From: Rhipidocladum racemiflorum
Taxonomy: Eukaryota > Streptophyta > Magnoliopsida > Poales > Poaceae
NCBI GenBank assembly: GCA_036346355.1
Contig: CM070581.1
Location: forward strand, 9,238,001-9,302,000
DNA length: 64,000 bases
Direction: 5' to 3'
In this document: positions 11,300 through 22,700 of the stretch, one piece after another
How positions within the stretch are numbered: position 1 is the first letter of the stretch
How the letters are laid out: every line of letters starts with the position of its first letter
Translations under genes and position numbers: made by a program
Notes under the pieces: generated by a model
Database searches by the model: none
Seen by the model: the letters and a program-made list of their open reading frames with translations, nothing else
What the model was told of the DNA's origin: nothing

Positions 11300-13066
11300 T
11301 GTGAAATCATGTGCTGAAAAATTGGCTTTGAACTGAAAAATTAACTTAGAATTGGATTTGCAAAATGTGCTTGTGCATGTGTTTGACAATTTGACAAGAA
11401 AGCTTGATAAGTTTCGCTTTGGCGCCGGACCAAACTTAAAGAAAACAGAAAGTTTCCCATGTACAACGGACCAACTTTCTTGGTCCTTTGTAAACATGCT
11501 TTTGACAACCTAATTCTCCCATGTACAACGGACCAACTTTCTTGGTCCTTTGTAAACATGCTTTTGACAACCTCATTCTCCCATGTACAACGGACCAACT
11601 TTCTTGGTCCTTTGTAAACATGCTTTTGACAACCTCAGTCTCCCATGTACAACGGACCAACTTTCTTGGTCCTTTGTAAACATGCTTTTGACAACCTCGT
11701 TTTCCCATGTACAATGCACCAACTTTTTTGGTCTGTCAGAAATGTGTTTTTGAAGGTTGTTGTGCCAAACCAAGTTATTGAAAACAAGTAAGTTTTACAT
11801 ACGCCGGACCAAATTTTTGGTCCGTCGTGAATGGGTTTTTGAGCGATTTTGAGATTGAAATTTGAATTTGATTTTGAGATTATGAAATTTGTGATAATTT
11901 CATGATACTTCTTTGAAGTGGACTTTATGCAATGCTCATGTGAGTAGTTGCATGGATTAATGTGAGTCAAGTCGTGGACTTGTGCTCGGAATTGTTTTGT
12001 GGTTTGTTCATGTGCGGTATTGCTCGAAGACGAATGTGGTCGATGACGGACCGGAACTAGGTTCATGGAAGAACTGAGGTTCGGGACTAGGTTCAGGAGG
12101 AACCGAGGTCTTGGTGGTCAAGGATGTCATGCGGGACGTTCGGGCTAAGAGAATGGTGCACATGAAGAATGGTTAGTCACGTGAGAATGGCGGGAGGTCA
12201 TTCGCGTGCAAAGTGTTAGTCACGTGAGTATGGCGGTGGCCATACGCGTGCAAAGTGTTAGTCACGTGAGTATGGTAGGGTTGCCATACGCGTGCAAGAG
12301 TTGTACTCGGCCAGGTTGGGCCAAATAGAGTTGTGTTGAATCTGATTCCTTCTAGGAATAGGAATTGTATCTTAACTCCTTGTGGGTTGGTCTTTTAAAT
12401 AGGAGGGGTTGTCTCCTGTTGAAGGGTATCCAACCAAGTAGAGTTGAGCGCATCAAGCTTTGAGCTTGGTTTTAGGGTTTGTACTCTTTTGATGAGAGTA
12501 TTTTAGACAAGAAATAAAGATCAATTCTTCCAAGATTTTTGCGTGCTACAAGAATCACGCCACAAGATTTTCTCGTTTTGGTTCTTGTTTGCATGCTTGT
12601 TCTAATTCTAGATTGGTTTTTGATCGTTGAGTTTCATCTTGATTTGATCCATCAAAAACCGTTCTAGGGTATTGATTTAGAGTTTCTCAAAGTCTAGTTG
12701 ATTAATCTTTTGAAGATCTTGTTTAATCTTGAAGTTTTGATTAGATTGATTCTCGTCAAGTTCTAGATCAGCAAGCTTGCGAAGCTCATAACTTTTGATC
12801 CGTAAGTCCGATCGAGCTGATTCTTTTTGGGTTCGATTCGTATTGGAATCTAGTTTCTCGTGTCCAAATTTCAGATCAATCTAACGGTTGGATCTCCGGG
12901 AATTCTCGTTTTACTAAACCTCTGTCATTCTGTTTTTGTCGAAAACGAAGCAATTATTTGGTTCTGTTTTGGGGTGAACTTTTAATAGATCAAGAATTTG
13001 GTTTTAGCTTCCGCACAATCATTCACCCCCCCTCTGATTGCTATATTCATATACTTCGATCCTACA
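11300..13066 (+). mobile_element. solo LTR, probably Copia-type, with internal tandem repeat
   Basis: The 1767-bp unit begins TGTGAAATCATG and ends GATCCTACA. It is flanked by the 5-bp TSD GTATT at 11295-11299 and 13067-13071. It lies inside the right terminal inverted region of the MULE; removing it and one TSD copy restores alignment with the left end. It contains a 62-bp tandem array, a TATA-like TTTAAATA near 12395, an AATAAA signal near 12513 and, near the 3' end, ATTCACCCCCCCTCTG, a tract I associate with some plant Copia LTRs. No internal retrotransposon domain or second LTR is present. Orientation is inferred from the TATA and polyadenylation order. Confidence 0.75.
11455..11765. repeat. 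62-bp tandem repeat array, about five copies
   Basis: The sequence GTACAACGGACCAACTTTCT starts at 11461, 11523, 11585 and 11647, with a diverged copy at 11709, giving a strict 62-bp period. The first four units are almost identical and the last is degenerate. Because 62 is not a multiple of three, the reading frame shifts at each copy and the long minus-strand ORFs across it are repeat artefacts. The array is wholly inside the solo LTR. Confidence 0.9.
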
Positions 13067-13147
13067 GTATTTTTGTTATTTTTTAATTAGCATATTATTT
13101 ATGTAAAAAAAAATTCAAAAAAATATTATTATTTTAAAAAAATCGTC

Positions 13148-13747
13148 TACTGAATATCTGGAATAGTACATGATGATACACAACTCTTTTTCAGCCGTTA
13201 AGACCAATACAAAATGTTCCATTATAATCATGAACATATCTAAGCCCACGACCATTTACGATGAAATTAGAAAGTTCCAAAACAAAGCCCTTGGTAAACA
13301 TTTAATGCCAGGAAGTAAATATGCCGAAGTGGCTGTTCAATTGTATTTAGGTTTCAGAGTGAATAAACATACAAGCTATGTATGCTTCTGAACAATGTAT
13401 AATGAATAATCTTACAAGCTATGTATTCTTCTGAACAATGTGGCTAGGCTACATTTATAATTACAAGGTATTGGAGGTTAATTTACACAGTTCAGTAATG
13501 ATCAATAACAGGATTCTACCCCTATGCTACTTTTGATCCATACTCAACGCATTGCTGAGTACGTTCTCTCTATGTTATCCACTCGCATATAACTTATTCA
13601 GACCATTTGGAGTCAAAATGAATTGACCAAGTCTCTGAGTTCCTCTCCTGTGTCCTATAAGGTTGTTAGTAGCTCCAGATTCATTGGCCATAGAACACGT
13701 GTACAACTGATGATCAAAGGTTTACAGTGGAAGTGCTATCAGCAGAG
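13148..13747 (-). other. probable 3' UTR and downstream flank of the MFS gene
   Basis: AT-rich sequence lies between the right end of the MULE and the stop codon of the MFS gene. A short direct repeat (ACAAGCTATGTAT...TTCTGAACAATGT at about 13371-13400 and 13411-13440) is visible. No other coding region is supported. Confidence 0.4.
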
Positions 13748-16700
13748 TTATGCAAGAAGAGGTTCCACTAAAGGTATTCGCCGAGTGTCAGGCGGAAGAT
13801 CCATAGTATAAGCTATTATCGCTGAAAGCAATGAACAGGCAGCTGGAACAAACCCCAAACCAAGTCTTGTAACTGAATAGCCCAATACCAATCCTTGATT
13901 CGCACTGATCTTGGTACTACCTGCCATGCAAAAATTCAAACACTCAAATTTTGTACTAGGAGAGCACTACCTCAAAATTTATGATTATGATGCGTCATTG
14001 CCAAGTTATTAGTAACAGGTATTACCTTGATAGGACTCAAGAATATACAGAGCAAGTCCACATGAAACTTTGTCAACAAAACTTAATGAGCCATACACAA
14101 AAGCACAACCATTTAAATCTTCTCCTACTAAAACACCTTCCATGCTGATACTTGTTACCTGTGACAATGGAAACACCAAAAAGAAAAAGAATGATGAATA
14201 TTGGACTCCCAGGCCATAACATTATGCATAACATATGCAAATGTAGACAACTATGATCACAAATCTATAAGATGACACAGCATTTAAATCAAAAGAACTA
14301 TAAAATGTTCACAGTAAAGCATTTATCAAATGCAGATGTCATACAGCTGTATTGACAGCTACATAATGACAAATGCTTCTAAGCCAAATACATAATACAA
14401 TTGTTTCCCTAAAGTTGTGCATAGAAGTATTATACTAAATCAACTCTTCAAAATACAAGTGTGAATCAAAGCTAAGAACTTACTGTCATAAGTGCATTGG
14501 CAGCTCCTATTGTGATTGACAGGGCATACATGAAGTTGTGCATTCTGCTTGGTAGAACAACAATTCCAACACCAGATAATATCCAAAGCATTGCTCCAGT
14601 CGAAAAGTAAATTTTCAAACGCCAACTTGACCATTTAGTCTCCTATAAACAATTTAGAATTACATTAAGTTGAGTAAGAAAATAGACAAATTAAACATTA
14701 AGAACATACTCTGACCTGTAATATGACAGATACTATCAAGCTGCAGACATAGATAGTGGCAGGTACCTGAAAAATAGAATAAGAATAATTAGTTCGTGGA
14801 AAATCCAGAAAATGGAGCACGAAATTCTCTAACACCCTGTTTGGCTCCATAGAATTGAATTTGATTCATTCAATTGGATTACGAATCCAATTCCAATAGA
14901 ATTTGAATTGGATTCAAGCCGATTGAAATTCTTTTTTTTTAGTGTCCATTGGAATTGAAAATTTTCTCTCCAGAAAATAGAAAGAAAAATAAACAAACTA
15001 ACTTTCAATCTCCGACTCACACATCTACATCGAACAAATAAACACATGAACTTCCAATATGTGTTTCACACATCTAAATCAGCAATCAAGGACATTCATG
15101 GATCTGTACACAGCCTAATTGAGCAATCAAGGACGGCATGGATCCGTACCAATCACCACCAGAGGCCGTGCTTTGAGGCCGCTGCTACCCTTGAACCCAT
15201 CGCCGGTGAACCTGATTCTGTGGGGGCCGCCGCCGCTGGCCGTTGTGTTCTCTGTCGACATGGGTGGAGCAATATCTCGACAACAAGGCAAAGCACTTTG
15301 TCGGATGCCACCAGCTTTGTAGAGCAAAGGTGGCGAGGGAGGAATGGCAGCAAAGTGCGGTAGAAGAGGCAGCGCGGTGGCGAGTTGCCAGAGTCGAGCG
15401 GCCGGGGGCGGGGGGCAGCATGAGAGAGTCGGGAAGGAGTCGAGCGTGAGGGCAATGGCGGACCTAGGATATAAATTTAGGGGGTGCTAAACTTGTAGTG
15501 ATATAATGCTAAAATAAGACAAACAAATCAAATATAATACAACCATTTCGAAAAAAACCCCTGATATGCGCCCATCATATGATCAAGTTTATTATAGGAA
15601 GAAGAGGGATTAGGAAAGATTGGTTGTGGCATGCGTATTCCGGTTTAGCATCTGTAATGAATTCCTTTCATTTACTTTGATTCCTTAGCCAAAGTTGTTA
15701 GGATTCTAAGACTATATATGTTTGAGAAGAAAATAGAAAAGGCAGATTGATTGTTGCCACAAAATCAAACCCAAGGCGGTGGCTCCGATCAACAGCCAAC
15801 TTACCTCTCCGTGCGGCGCACTGGCAAGTCCGGCGCCGAGCAGCCCTCGTCCCGGCCATCGGCCAGGGACGCGTGCTTTTGAGCAGGCGCAAGGGAAATT
15901 GGCGCATAACAACTTGGTATCAGGATTCTCCTGCACCAGGCGGACAACAACTCCTGGACGGTCCTCACCAATCCACTTCCGCGCACATGACGCAGACTTC
16001 ATCCTTGGAGGACCGGGTCGCTGCGTTGGAGATCGCGGGACAGGAAACGCAGCGCCTGCTGGCCGAAATCCTCACCACGGTCCAGGCCAGCCAGGGCGAT
16101 AGCCACACGCAGGGGCATGGGCACCCGGGCGATCGGCTGTTAGACATCACCAATAGGCGTGGCCAGCATAACAGGGGCGATCACGACGGGGCTCGCCGGC
16201 GTTCGTTCGGGAACAGCGGCATGGAGGACGGCGACCGACGATGGATTCCTCGCCCACCCCGGTTCGATCTGTCCGAGTATAATGGCACAGACGACCCGTT
16301 GGGATGGCTACGGCAGTGCGAGCGATTCTTTCGCTTTCATCGTATACCGGAGGAAGAGTGGGTGGCAGTTGCCGGCATCCATCTCCGTGGTGAAGCTCTG
16401 GAGGTTCTGGACAATTGGCAACTAGAGGAGCATTTTATTTCGTGGGACGATTTTCATGCAACCTTCTCCAGACGGTTTACCCGTTCTTCTAGCATGGGGC
16501 CTCTCGGAGACTTGGTTAATCTGAAGCAAGGCAGTCTGCGCGTGGATGAGTATTCAAAAGAATTCCAGCGCCTCCTCGCGCGCACACCACGCATGCGCCG
16601 ACAGGATCAGATCGAGACATTCACCGCCGGACTATCCGTTGCCCTCGCAGCAGATGTCCGACGTGATCGGCCACGCGACTTGGCGGAAGCCATTGGGTTC

Positions 16701-19700
16701 GCACGCGATGCTGAAGAACGCAAGGACGCTTGGCTTGCCGAGGCTGCCCAGTTGAACAGCACAGCAGCAGGTCGCTTCCGCGCCTCGGCCAGCAGGGGCG
16801 CACCTTCCGTCCTGATCACCCAAGCTCCAACCATGACTGCGAGAAGTGGCAACGAGCTCAAGACATCCATGACAACACCAACCATGGCCGTTTCAGGGAC
16901 TCCTCAACGCTCAGGATCATCGGTTGCTCCAACGGCTGAGTCCCAGAACAGTTCGGCACCATTCCGTTTGTGACTCGGCGCAGATCAATTAGCTGATCGC
17001 CGGGCCAAAGGACTCTGTTATAATTGTGATGAGATCTATACGAGGGGCCATCGGTGTAAACGCCTTTTTCATCTGGAACTATGTGACGAGGACGAGGAGG
17101 TGCAAGAGAGCGCGAGAACCACTGTCGAAGACGAGACTCCATCCTTATCTCTCTTGGCAGTTCGGGCTCCCAAGCATGGCACGACTATGCAGGTACAACT
17201 TCACCTTCAGGGGCATAGTCTTCTCACCCTGATCGACAGTGGTAGTACTCACAATTTCATCAATGGGACGGCAGTTCTTCCTGGCTCATGGACACCCGTG
17301 TCAGGCACAGCACAGCAGGTCCAAGTGGCGGGTGGCAGCCATCTTCCTTGTCTGGGAGTACTTCCAGCCACTCCATTTTGCATTCAGTCTCACAGTTTCC
17401 AGGCTCCCTTCCTCATTATTCCCCTGGATGGTTTTGACGTGGTCTTGGGAATCCAATGGCTGCGTACACTAGGCAATATTCAGTGGAACTTTGAAACTCT
17501 CACCATGACCTTTACATTGCAAGGAGAACCGGTCCAGCTACAGGGTATTCAGGACAAGCGCCATCTTCACATGATCCACTCGGCCATCTCCGGTTCCACG
17601 CCAGTCCAAGAGATTTTATCCCGGTTCCAGGATATTTTTGACGAACCACAGGGCCTTCCTCCGTCTCGATCATGCGACCATCGTATTTGTCTGGCTGTGG
17701 GTACGGATCCGGTGGTGGTTCGACCATACCGTTACCCGTATCGCCAGAAGGACGAAATTGAGCGACAATGCACAACGATGCTGCAACAGGGCCTCATTCG
17801 AGTTAGTCGCTCTCCCTTCTCTTCACCAGTCCTACTCGTCAAAAAGGCTGATGGGTCCTGGCGTTTTTGTGTGGATTATCGTGAACTCAATACAAGGACT
17901 ATCAAGGACCGTTTTCCCATTCCGGTGGTCGAAGAGTTACTGGATGAGCTTCGGGGTGCTACGTTTTTCTCCAAATTGGACCTTCGTTCAGGGTACCATC
18001 AAGTACGGATGCATGAGGATGACATTGAGAAGACCGCGTTCCGCACTCACCATGGCCATTATGAATTCCTGGTTATGCCTTTTGGATTATCAAATGCTCC
18101 GTCTACCTTTCAGGCCCTCATGAATGACATTTTGCAAGATTTTCTTCGTCACTTCGTCTTGGTCTTCTTTGATGATATCCTAATCTATAGCCGCACGGAA
18201 GACGAGCATTGCTCTCATTTGCATTTAGTTCTGAGCCGTCTTCGCCATCATCAGCTTTATCTGAAGAAATCCAAATGCGCCTTTGCTCAAAGTTCCATTG
18301 GCTACTTGGGCCACATTATTTCCAGTAATGGAGTGGCAGCCGACCCGTCCAAACTCTAGGCTATTGCTTCTTGGCCGCACCCTCAGTCAGTTACTGCTTT
18401 ACGGGGTTTTTTAGGTCTCACTGGTTATTACCGCCGTTTCATTCGGAATTATGCTTCATTTGCGGCACCCTGACAGCCTTGTTACGCCACCACAGCTTTC
18501 AGTGGACTCCGACCGCCGAGACTGCCTTTGCTCACTTAAAGGAAGTATTGATGTCCGCCCCGGTCTTACAAATGCCTGATTTCTCTACTCCTTTTGTTGT
18601 TGAATGTGATGCTTCGGGTACGGGCATTGGCGCAGTTCTGCAACAAAACGGGCATCCTATCGCTTATTTTAGTGGCCAATTGACCGCGCGACATGTCAAG
18701 TTGGCCGCTTATGAGCGTGAATTAATCGGATCATCTAAAGCAGTGCGACATTGGCGCCCTTACTTGTGGGGGCAGTCTTTTATTGTGCGCACCGATCATG
18801 GCAGCCTCAAATACTTGTTGGAACAGGCCCTCGTCACGCCACCTCAACAGCATTGGCTGAGTAAACTCATGGGCTTTGACTTTCAAGTGGAATATAAACC
18901 CGGCAAGATGAACGTGGTGGCCGATGCGTTATCTCGCATTCCCTCGAACACTCCCGTCTGTGCCGCACTTTCCCTTCCAGTAGGGCTCACACGCAATGCA
19001 TGGCTGCAGGACTTACGAAACCATCCGGAGGTTCGGCAACTCTGTGTCAAACTCGGTTCGGCAACTGCTTCCGCTGCACGCACACTGGGTACCGATCCGT
19101 CGTCATCCAGCACAGCCGAGTTGGCTTCCGCCCTGCCTGCATCCGAACCAACTCCGACCACATTAACACGCACACAATGGCGCGTCGTCGATGACTTGGT
19201 CTACCGGGGCAATCGCCTTTTTGTGCCGGCTTCGTCTTCTCTCGTGGAGACCATTATCGCCTCAGTTCATGACCTTACTCATGAGGGGGTGCAGAAGACT
19301 CTACGTCGTGTTCAAACTGAGTTTTATTGGGCCAAACAACGCCGAACAGTGGAATCCTTTATCGCCAACTGCATGATATGCCAGCGCAATAAAACCAGTA
19401 CATTGTCCCCAGCAGGTCTCTTACAACCCCTTTCTATACCTCAACAGGTGTGGTCCGATATTTCCATGGATTTTATCACCCCTCTTCCCAAATCCTGCGG
19501 TAAAACCGCCATCTTGGTGGTAGTGGACAGGCTCTCCAAGTATTCTCACTTCATGGCCCTGACGAAACCAACGACAGCATCAACAGTGGCATCTCTTTTC
19601 TTTGACCACGTGGTCCGCTTACATGGCATTCCAGAATCCATTGTATCTGATCGTGACCCCATATTTCTCAGTGCATTTTGGCAAGATTTATTTAAGCGGA

Positions 19701-22700
19701 GCGGGACTACTCTTCTCTTTTCCACGGCGTATCATCCACAGACCGACGGGCAAACTGAGGTGGTCAACCGCACAGTCGAGATGTATCTTCGTTGTTTAGC
19801 CGCGGACAATCCTTCTTCATGGGCAAAATGGCTACCATGGGCCGAATTTTGTTTTAACACCTCTTTTCATTCGGCCCACCGGACGACGCCATTTGAGCTG
19901 GTGTATGGCCGCAAACCCCCGGCCTTACTTCCGTATCAGCAAGGGGCAACGTCCATTGACACCGTGGATTGTCAATTAGTTGATCGCGATTTGATCATGC
20001 AACAAGCCCGGACACATCTTTCCCAGGCTCAAAACCGTATGAAGCAACGGTATGACGCCCATCATCGTGAGGTGACGTTTCAACCGGGCGACTGGGTGTG
20101 GCTACGTTTGCAACCCCACCGTCAGATTTCCGTCCGTCAGTCTCCATCCCACAAGTTGACGGCTCGCTATTTTGGTCCGTATCAGGTGGAAGCAAGGATT
20201 GGTCCGGTCGCGTATCGCCTGAAATTGCCAGCGGAATCTCGTTTACATAACGTTTTTCATGTGTCTCTCTTAAAGCCCTTCACGGGCGAACCCCCTCGAG
20301 ACGTACCTGCTCTACCGGAGGTCGTGTCGCCGCTACCGCCCGAGACTACACGAGAGCCATCTCAGCTTTTGGCATAGCGTTTCTTTCAGAGAAAGCGACA
20401 ATTCCTAGTCCATTGGGCCGAGGAACCGCAAGACGAAGCTACTTGGGTCGACGCTACGATTCTCCGTCAATCCTTTCCTGAATTTCAGCTTGGGGACAAG
20501 CTGGTTTTTCAGGGGGGAGTGATGATATGCGCCCCATCATATGATCAAGTTTATTATAGGAAGAAGAGGGATTAGGAAAGATTGGTTGTGGCATGCGTAT
20601 TCCGGTTTAGCATCTGTAATGAATTCCTTTCTGTTTCTGTTTCGGATTCCTTAGCCAAAGTTGTTAGGATTCTAAGACTATATATGTTTGAGAAGAAAAT
20701 AGAAAAGGCAGATTGATTGTTGCCACAAAAATCAAACCCAAGGCGGTGGCTCCGATCAACAGCCAACTTACCTCTCCGTGCGGCGCACTGGCAAGTCCGG
20801 CGCCGAGCAGCCCTCGTCCCGGCCATCGGCCAGGGACGCGTGCTTTTGAGCAGGCGCAAGGGAAATTGGCGCATAACAGCCCCATGGTAGACAGGGGGTG
20901 CTAGAGGCTACCCATAGTCTCATCAGAGGTAGGGTGTGCCCGACCCCTTGTTGGGTCCGCCACTGCATGAGGGCATGAAACGAGAAGTGATTTGTTGTCT
21001 TCGATTCCACGCGATTTACATGAGGGTAAAGGATTGTTTCTAGCTGTATTCGACGTCTTGGAATTGGCCACAGAATTGTTGATTCCAATTCCAATGGCAG
21101 TCAAACAATTCTACTTACTGAATTAAATTCCAAATCCATGATTCTATAGCAAATTCCTGGGAGCCAAACGGGTGTAAATTGATCAGGAAAATGAAATAGA
21201 CCAAAGGTCTTAATGCAAGAAGGAAATGTCACTAACTAGCATCACTTTCAGCATTCAGATTATCTTGACTCTGAACCACCGGAGTTCCTAGTTTGACCAC
21301 CAAGTGTACTGGAGTTCATGCAAAGATAGCTTAGTTCCGGCAAAGGCCACCTTCAGCTATTTTACTGTTTAGGGCCTTTAGGCTATTCAAACTTTTGGCA
21401 CGTCCTACATCATCGATGATCAGTTTTAGTTATTTGGGCATTTAAATTTTGTACAATAGTATATGCATCACATGAGTTCAACTTCCCAAAAGACATAATC
21501 AAGTAATTAACATTAGGACAAACTAAATGCAAGAGACAAAAATAAATCTCAAAAATGCTATTTCAAAAGCAAAGAGGGAAAAGAAAACCTCACCAGTGCT
21601 TTGGAGGATTGGTGCATTTCCAAATCATTTATCACGTATAAAGCAAGAAGTGCCTGACAAAACATAGAAACATTATAGATGCTCTGTCTCTAGTTGAAGT
21701 TTAAAGCATAAGGGGAAAAACCTATATTCAAAATCTGGTGAAAATAAAAGTAATGCTGATGCAAGTCAACATACACAAACATTGCACACATGATAAAACA
21801 AAATTTGTCATTTGACATATTTGAGATTCAATTATACATGGCTGCAATACTAATAAATATATAATGAGAATTTGCTATCTTTAGTATCCCCGGAAAATTG
21901 GTGCATTTTATCATTCTTACAAAAGCTGAACAACGTATTATCATAAAATATTTACAGCACAACCGAGAACTAACCAAAAAAATTATTTGAGATACATGTA
22001 ATATCTAACACCAGATGTAAGAATGAATTGATCAAAATTTCATCCGAAAACATCTAAAAATTTTGCTGCTTAACAATCATTGTGTGAAATTGGAATTACA
22101 TGCAAGACATTTTGCAAAGCTTCACCCTGCCATGGCTTACAATTGACGGGGCAATTTACTCTACAGTACAATTACTTGTAATCAGTAGGAATGGCCTGTG
22201 CCATACATGGCATTAAGCACAGAATATGATAGGCCTGAAAATGGAACAAGTATAATATATGGCAACAAACTTAATGGAATAATGAAATAGAAAAGCCATT
22301 AGAATTTCTTAAAAAAAAGAGGTGATTTTGTTCTCATAATCGCATAGTGAAACATTACTAGATACCTGTGAAACATTGGTCACCAGTCTAGTGAGCATGT
22401 ACACTAGAGCAACTTGGTAGTACAGTACTTTCTTGAACCAGTGGGCCCATGCTGTTCTGGAAAGGCTCTTATTCTGACAATGTTGATTCGACCTGAAGCA
22501 TTAAAGGTTATTCAAAAACTGCCAAAAAATGAGAGGAAAAACCTAGTGAAGATTAAGAACTCTATCAAAAGAACATGGCATTAGAACTATAAAACCCAGA
22601 AGTGCTAGAAGGTGTTCATCTTACCCTGGTTCTTTTGTTCCAATCAAGAACACAGCAACAAAACAAGATCCAAGGGAAATGGACATATAAGCAATCCACC

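Larger units (their letters stand above)
3383..13147 (-). mobile_element. decayed MULE with MURA transposase and plant mobile domain gene
   Basis: The element is bounded by long inverted terminal regions. Left, about 3383-3655; right, about 11040-11299 continuing at 13072-13147 after a later LTR insertion is subtracted. The two ends match when one is reverse-complemented, including the A/T-rich tip, a tract like CTCTGTCACCAATTCTA and a GC-rich inner part near GCGAGC. Inside, on the minus strand, lie a degenerate MuDR/MURA-type transposase (about 7184-10330) and a plant-mobile-domain coding region (about 5950-6990). A 9-bp TSD could not be fixed with confidence, although a TACTGA hexamer occurs just outside or at both tips. 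Termini are approximate. Without the two inserted elements the MULE would be about 7.5 kb. Confidence 0.7.
15562..20878 (+). mobile_element. near-complete Ty3/gypsy chromovirus-type retrotransposon
   Basis: A 5.3-kb element with two short LTRs (15562-15911 and about 20520-20878). A Met-tRNA type primer-binding site begins next to the 5' LTR (TGGTATCAG at 15915-15923). It has a gag-pol coding region in plus orientation and a purine tract (AGGGGGGAG) just before the 3' LTR. The flanks ACCCC (15557-15561) and GCCCC (20879-20883) form a TSD with one mismatch. Short LTRs plus a C-terminal chromodomain-like segment suggest a chromovirus, possibly of the Reina group. The LTRs differ only at a few short sites, so the insertion is fairly young. 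Several stops and one frameshift make this copy non-autonomous. Confidence 0.9.
15453..20965. mobile_element. hAT-like element split by a gypsy retrotransposon (middle nest)
   Basis: The left end is CAATGGCGGACCTAGG. The right end reverse-complemented is CAGTGGCGGACCCAAC. Near-identical 8-bp flanks CGTGAGGG (15445-15452) and CATGAGGG (20966-20973) fit a hAT TSD with one mismatch. Only about 200 bp belong to this element; the rest is the inserted gypsy element at 15562-20878. No transposase coding is present. Confidence 0.65.
14833..21174. mobile_element. PIF/Harbinger-like element in MFS intron 8 (outer nest)
   Basis: The left end reads CACCCTGTTTGGCTCC. The right end, reverse-complemented, reads CACCCGTTTGGCTCCC. 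The flanking 3-bp TSD is TAA at 14830-14832 and 21175-21177, as expected for PIF/Harbinger. With the inserted hAT and gypsy elements removed the host element is only about 0.8 kb and has no transposase, so it is non-autonomous. Its inner part (about 15045-15452) contains a GC-rich block of unknown origin that may be captured sequence. It lies in intron 8 of the MFS gene. Confidence 0.7.

Noticed and set aside
11455..11765. Regularly spaced direct repeats resembling a CRISPR array
   Set aside because: The whole 62-bp unit is repeated without unique spacers, in a plant nuclear LTR; it is a plain tandem array.
11243..12066. Series of overlapping minus-strand ORFs with repeating VVKSMFTKDQESW-type peptides
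   Set aside because: They are generated by the 62-bp tandem repeat in a solo LTR and shift frame at each unit; not a protein family.
15127..15455. Several overlapping ORFs on both strands between the outer TIR and the gypsy element
   Set aside because: GC-rich composition keeps several frames open at once, with no recognisable motif; treated as interior of the PIF/Harbinger-like element.
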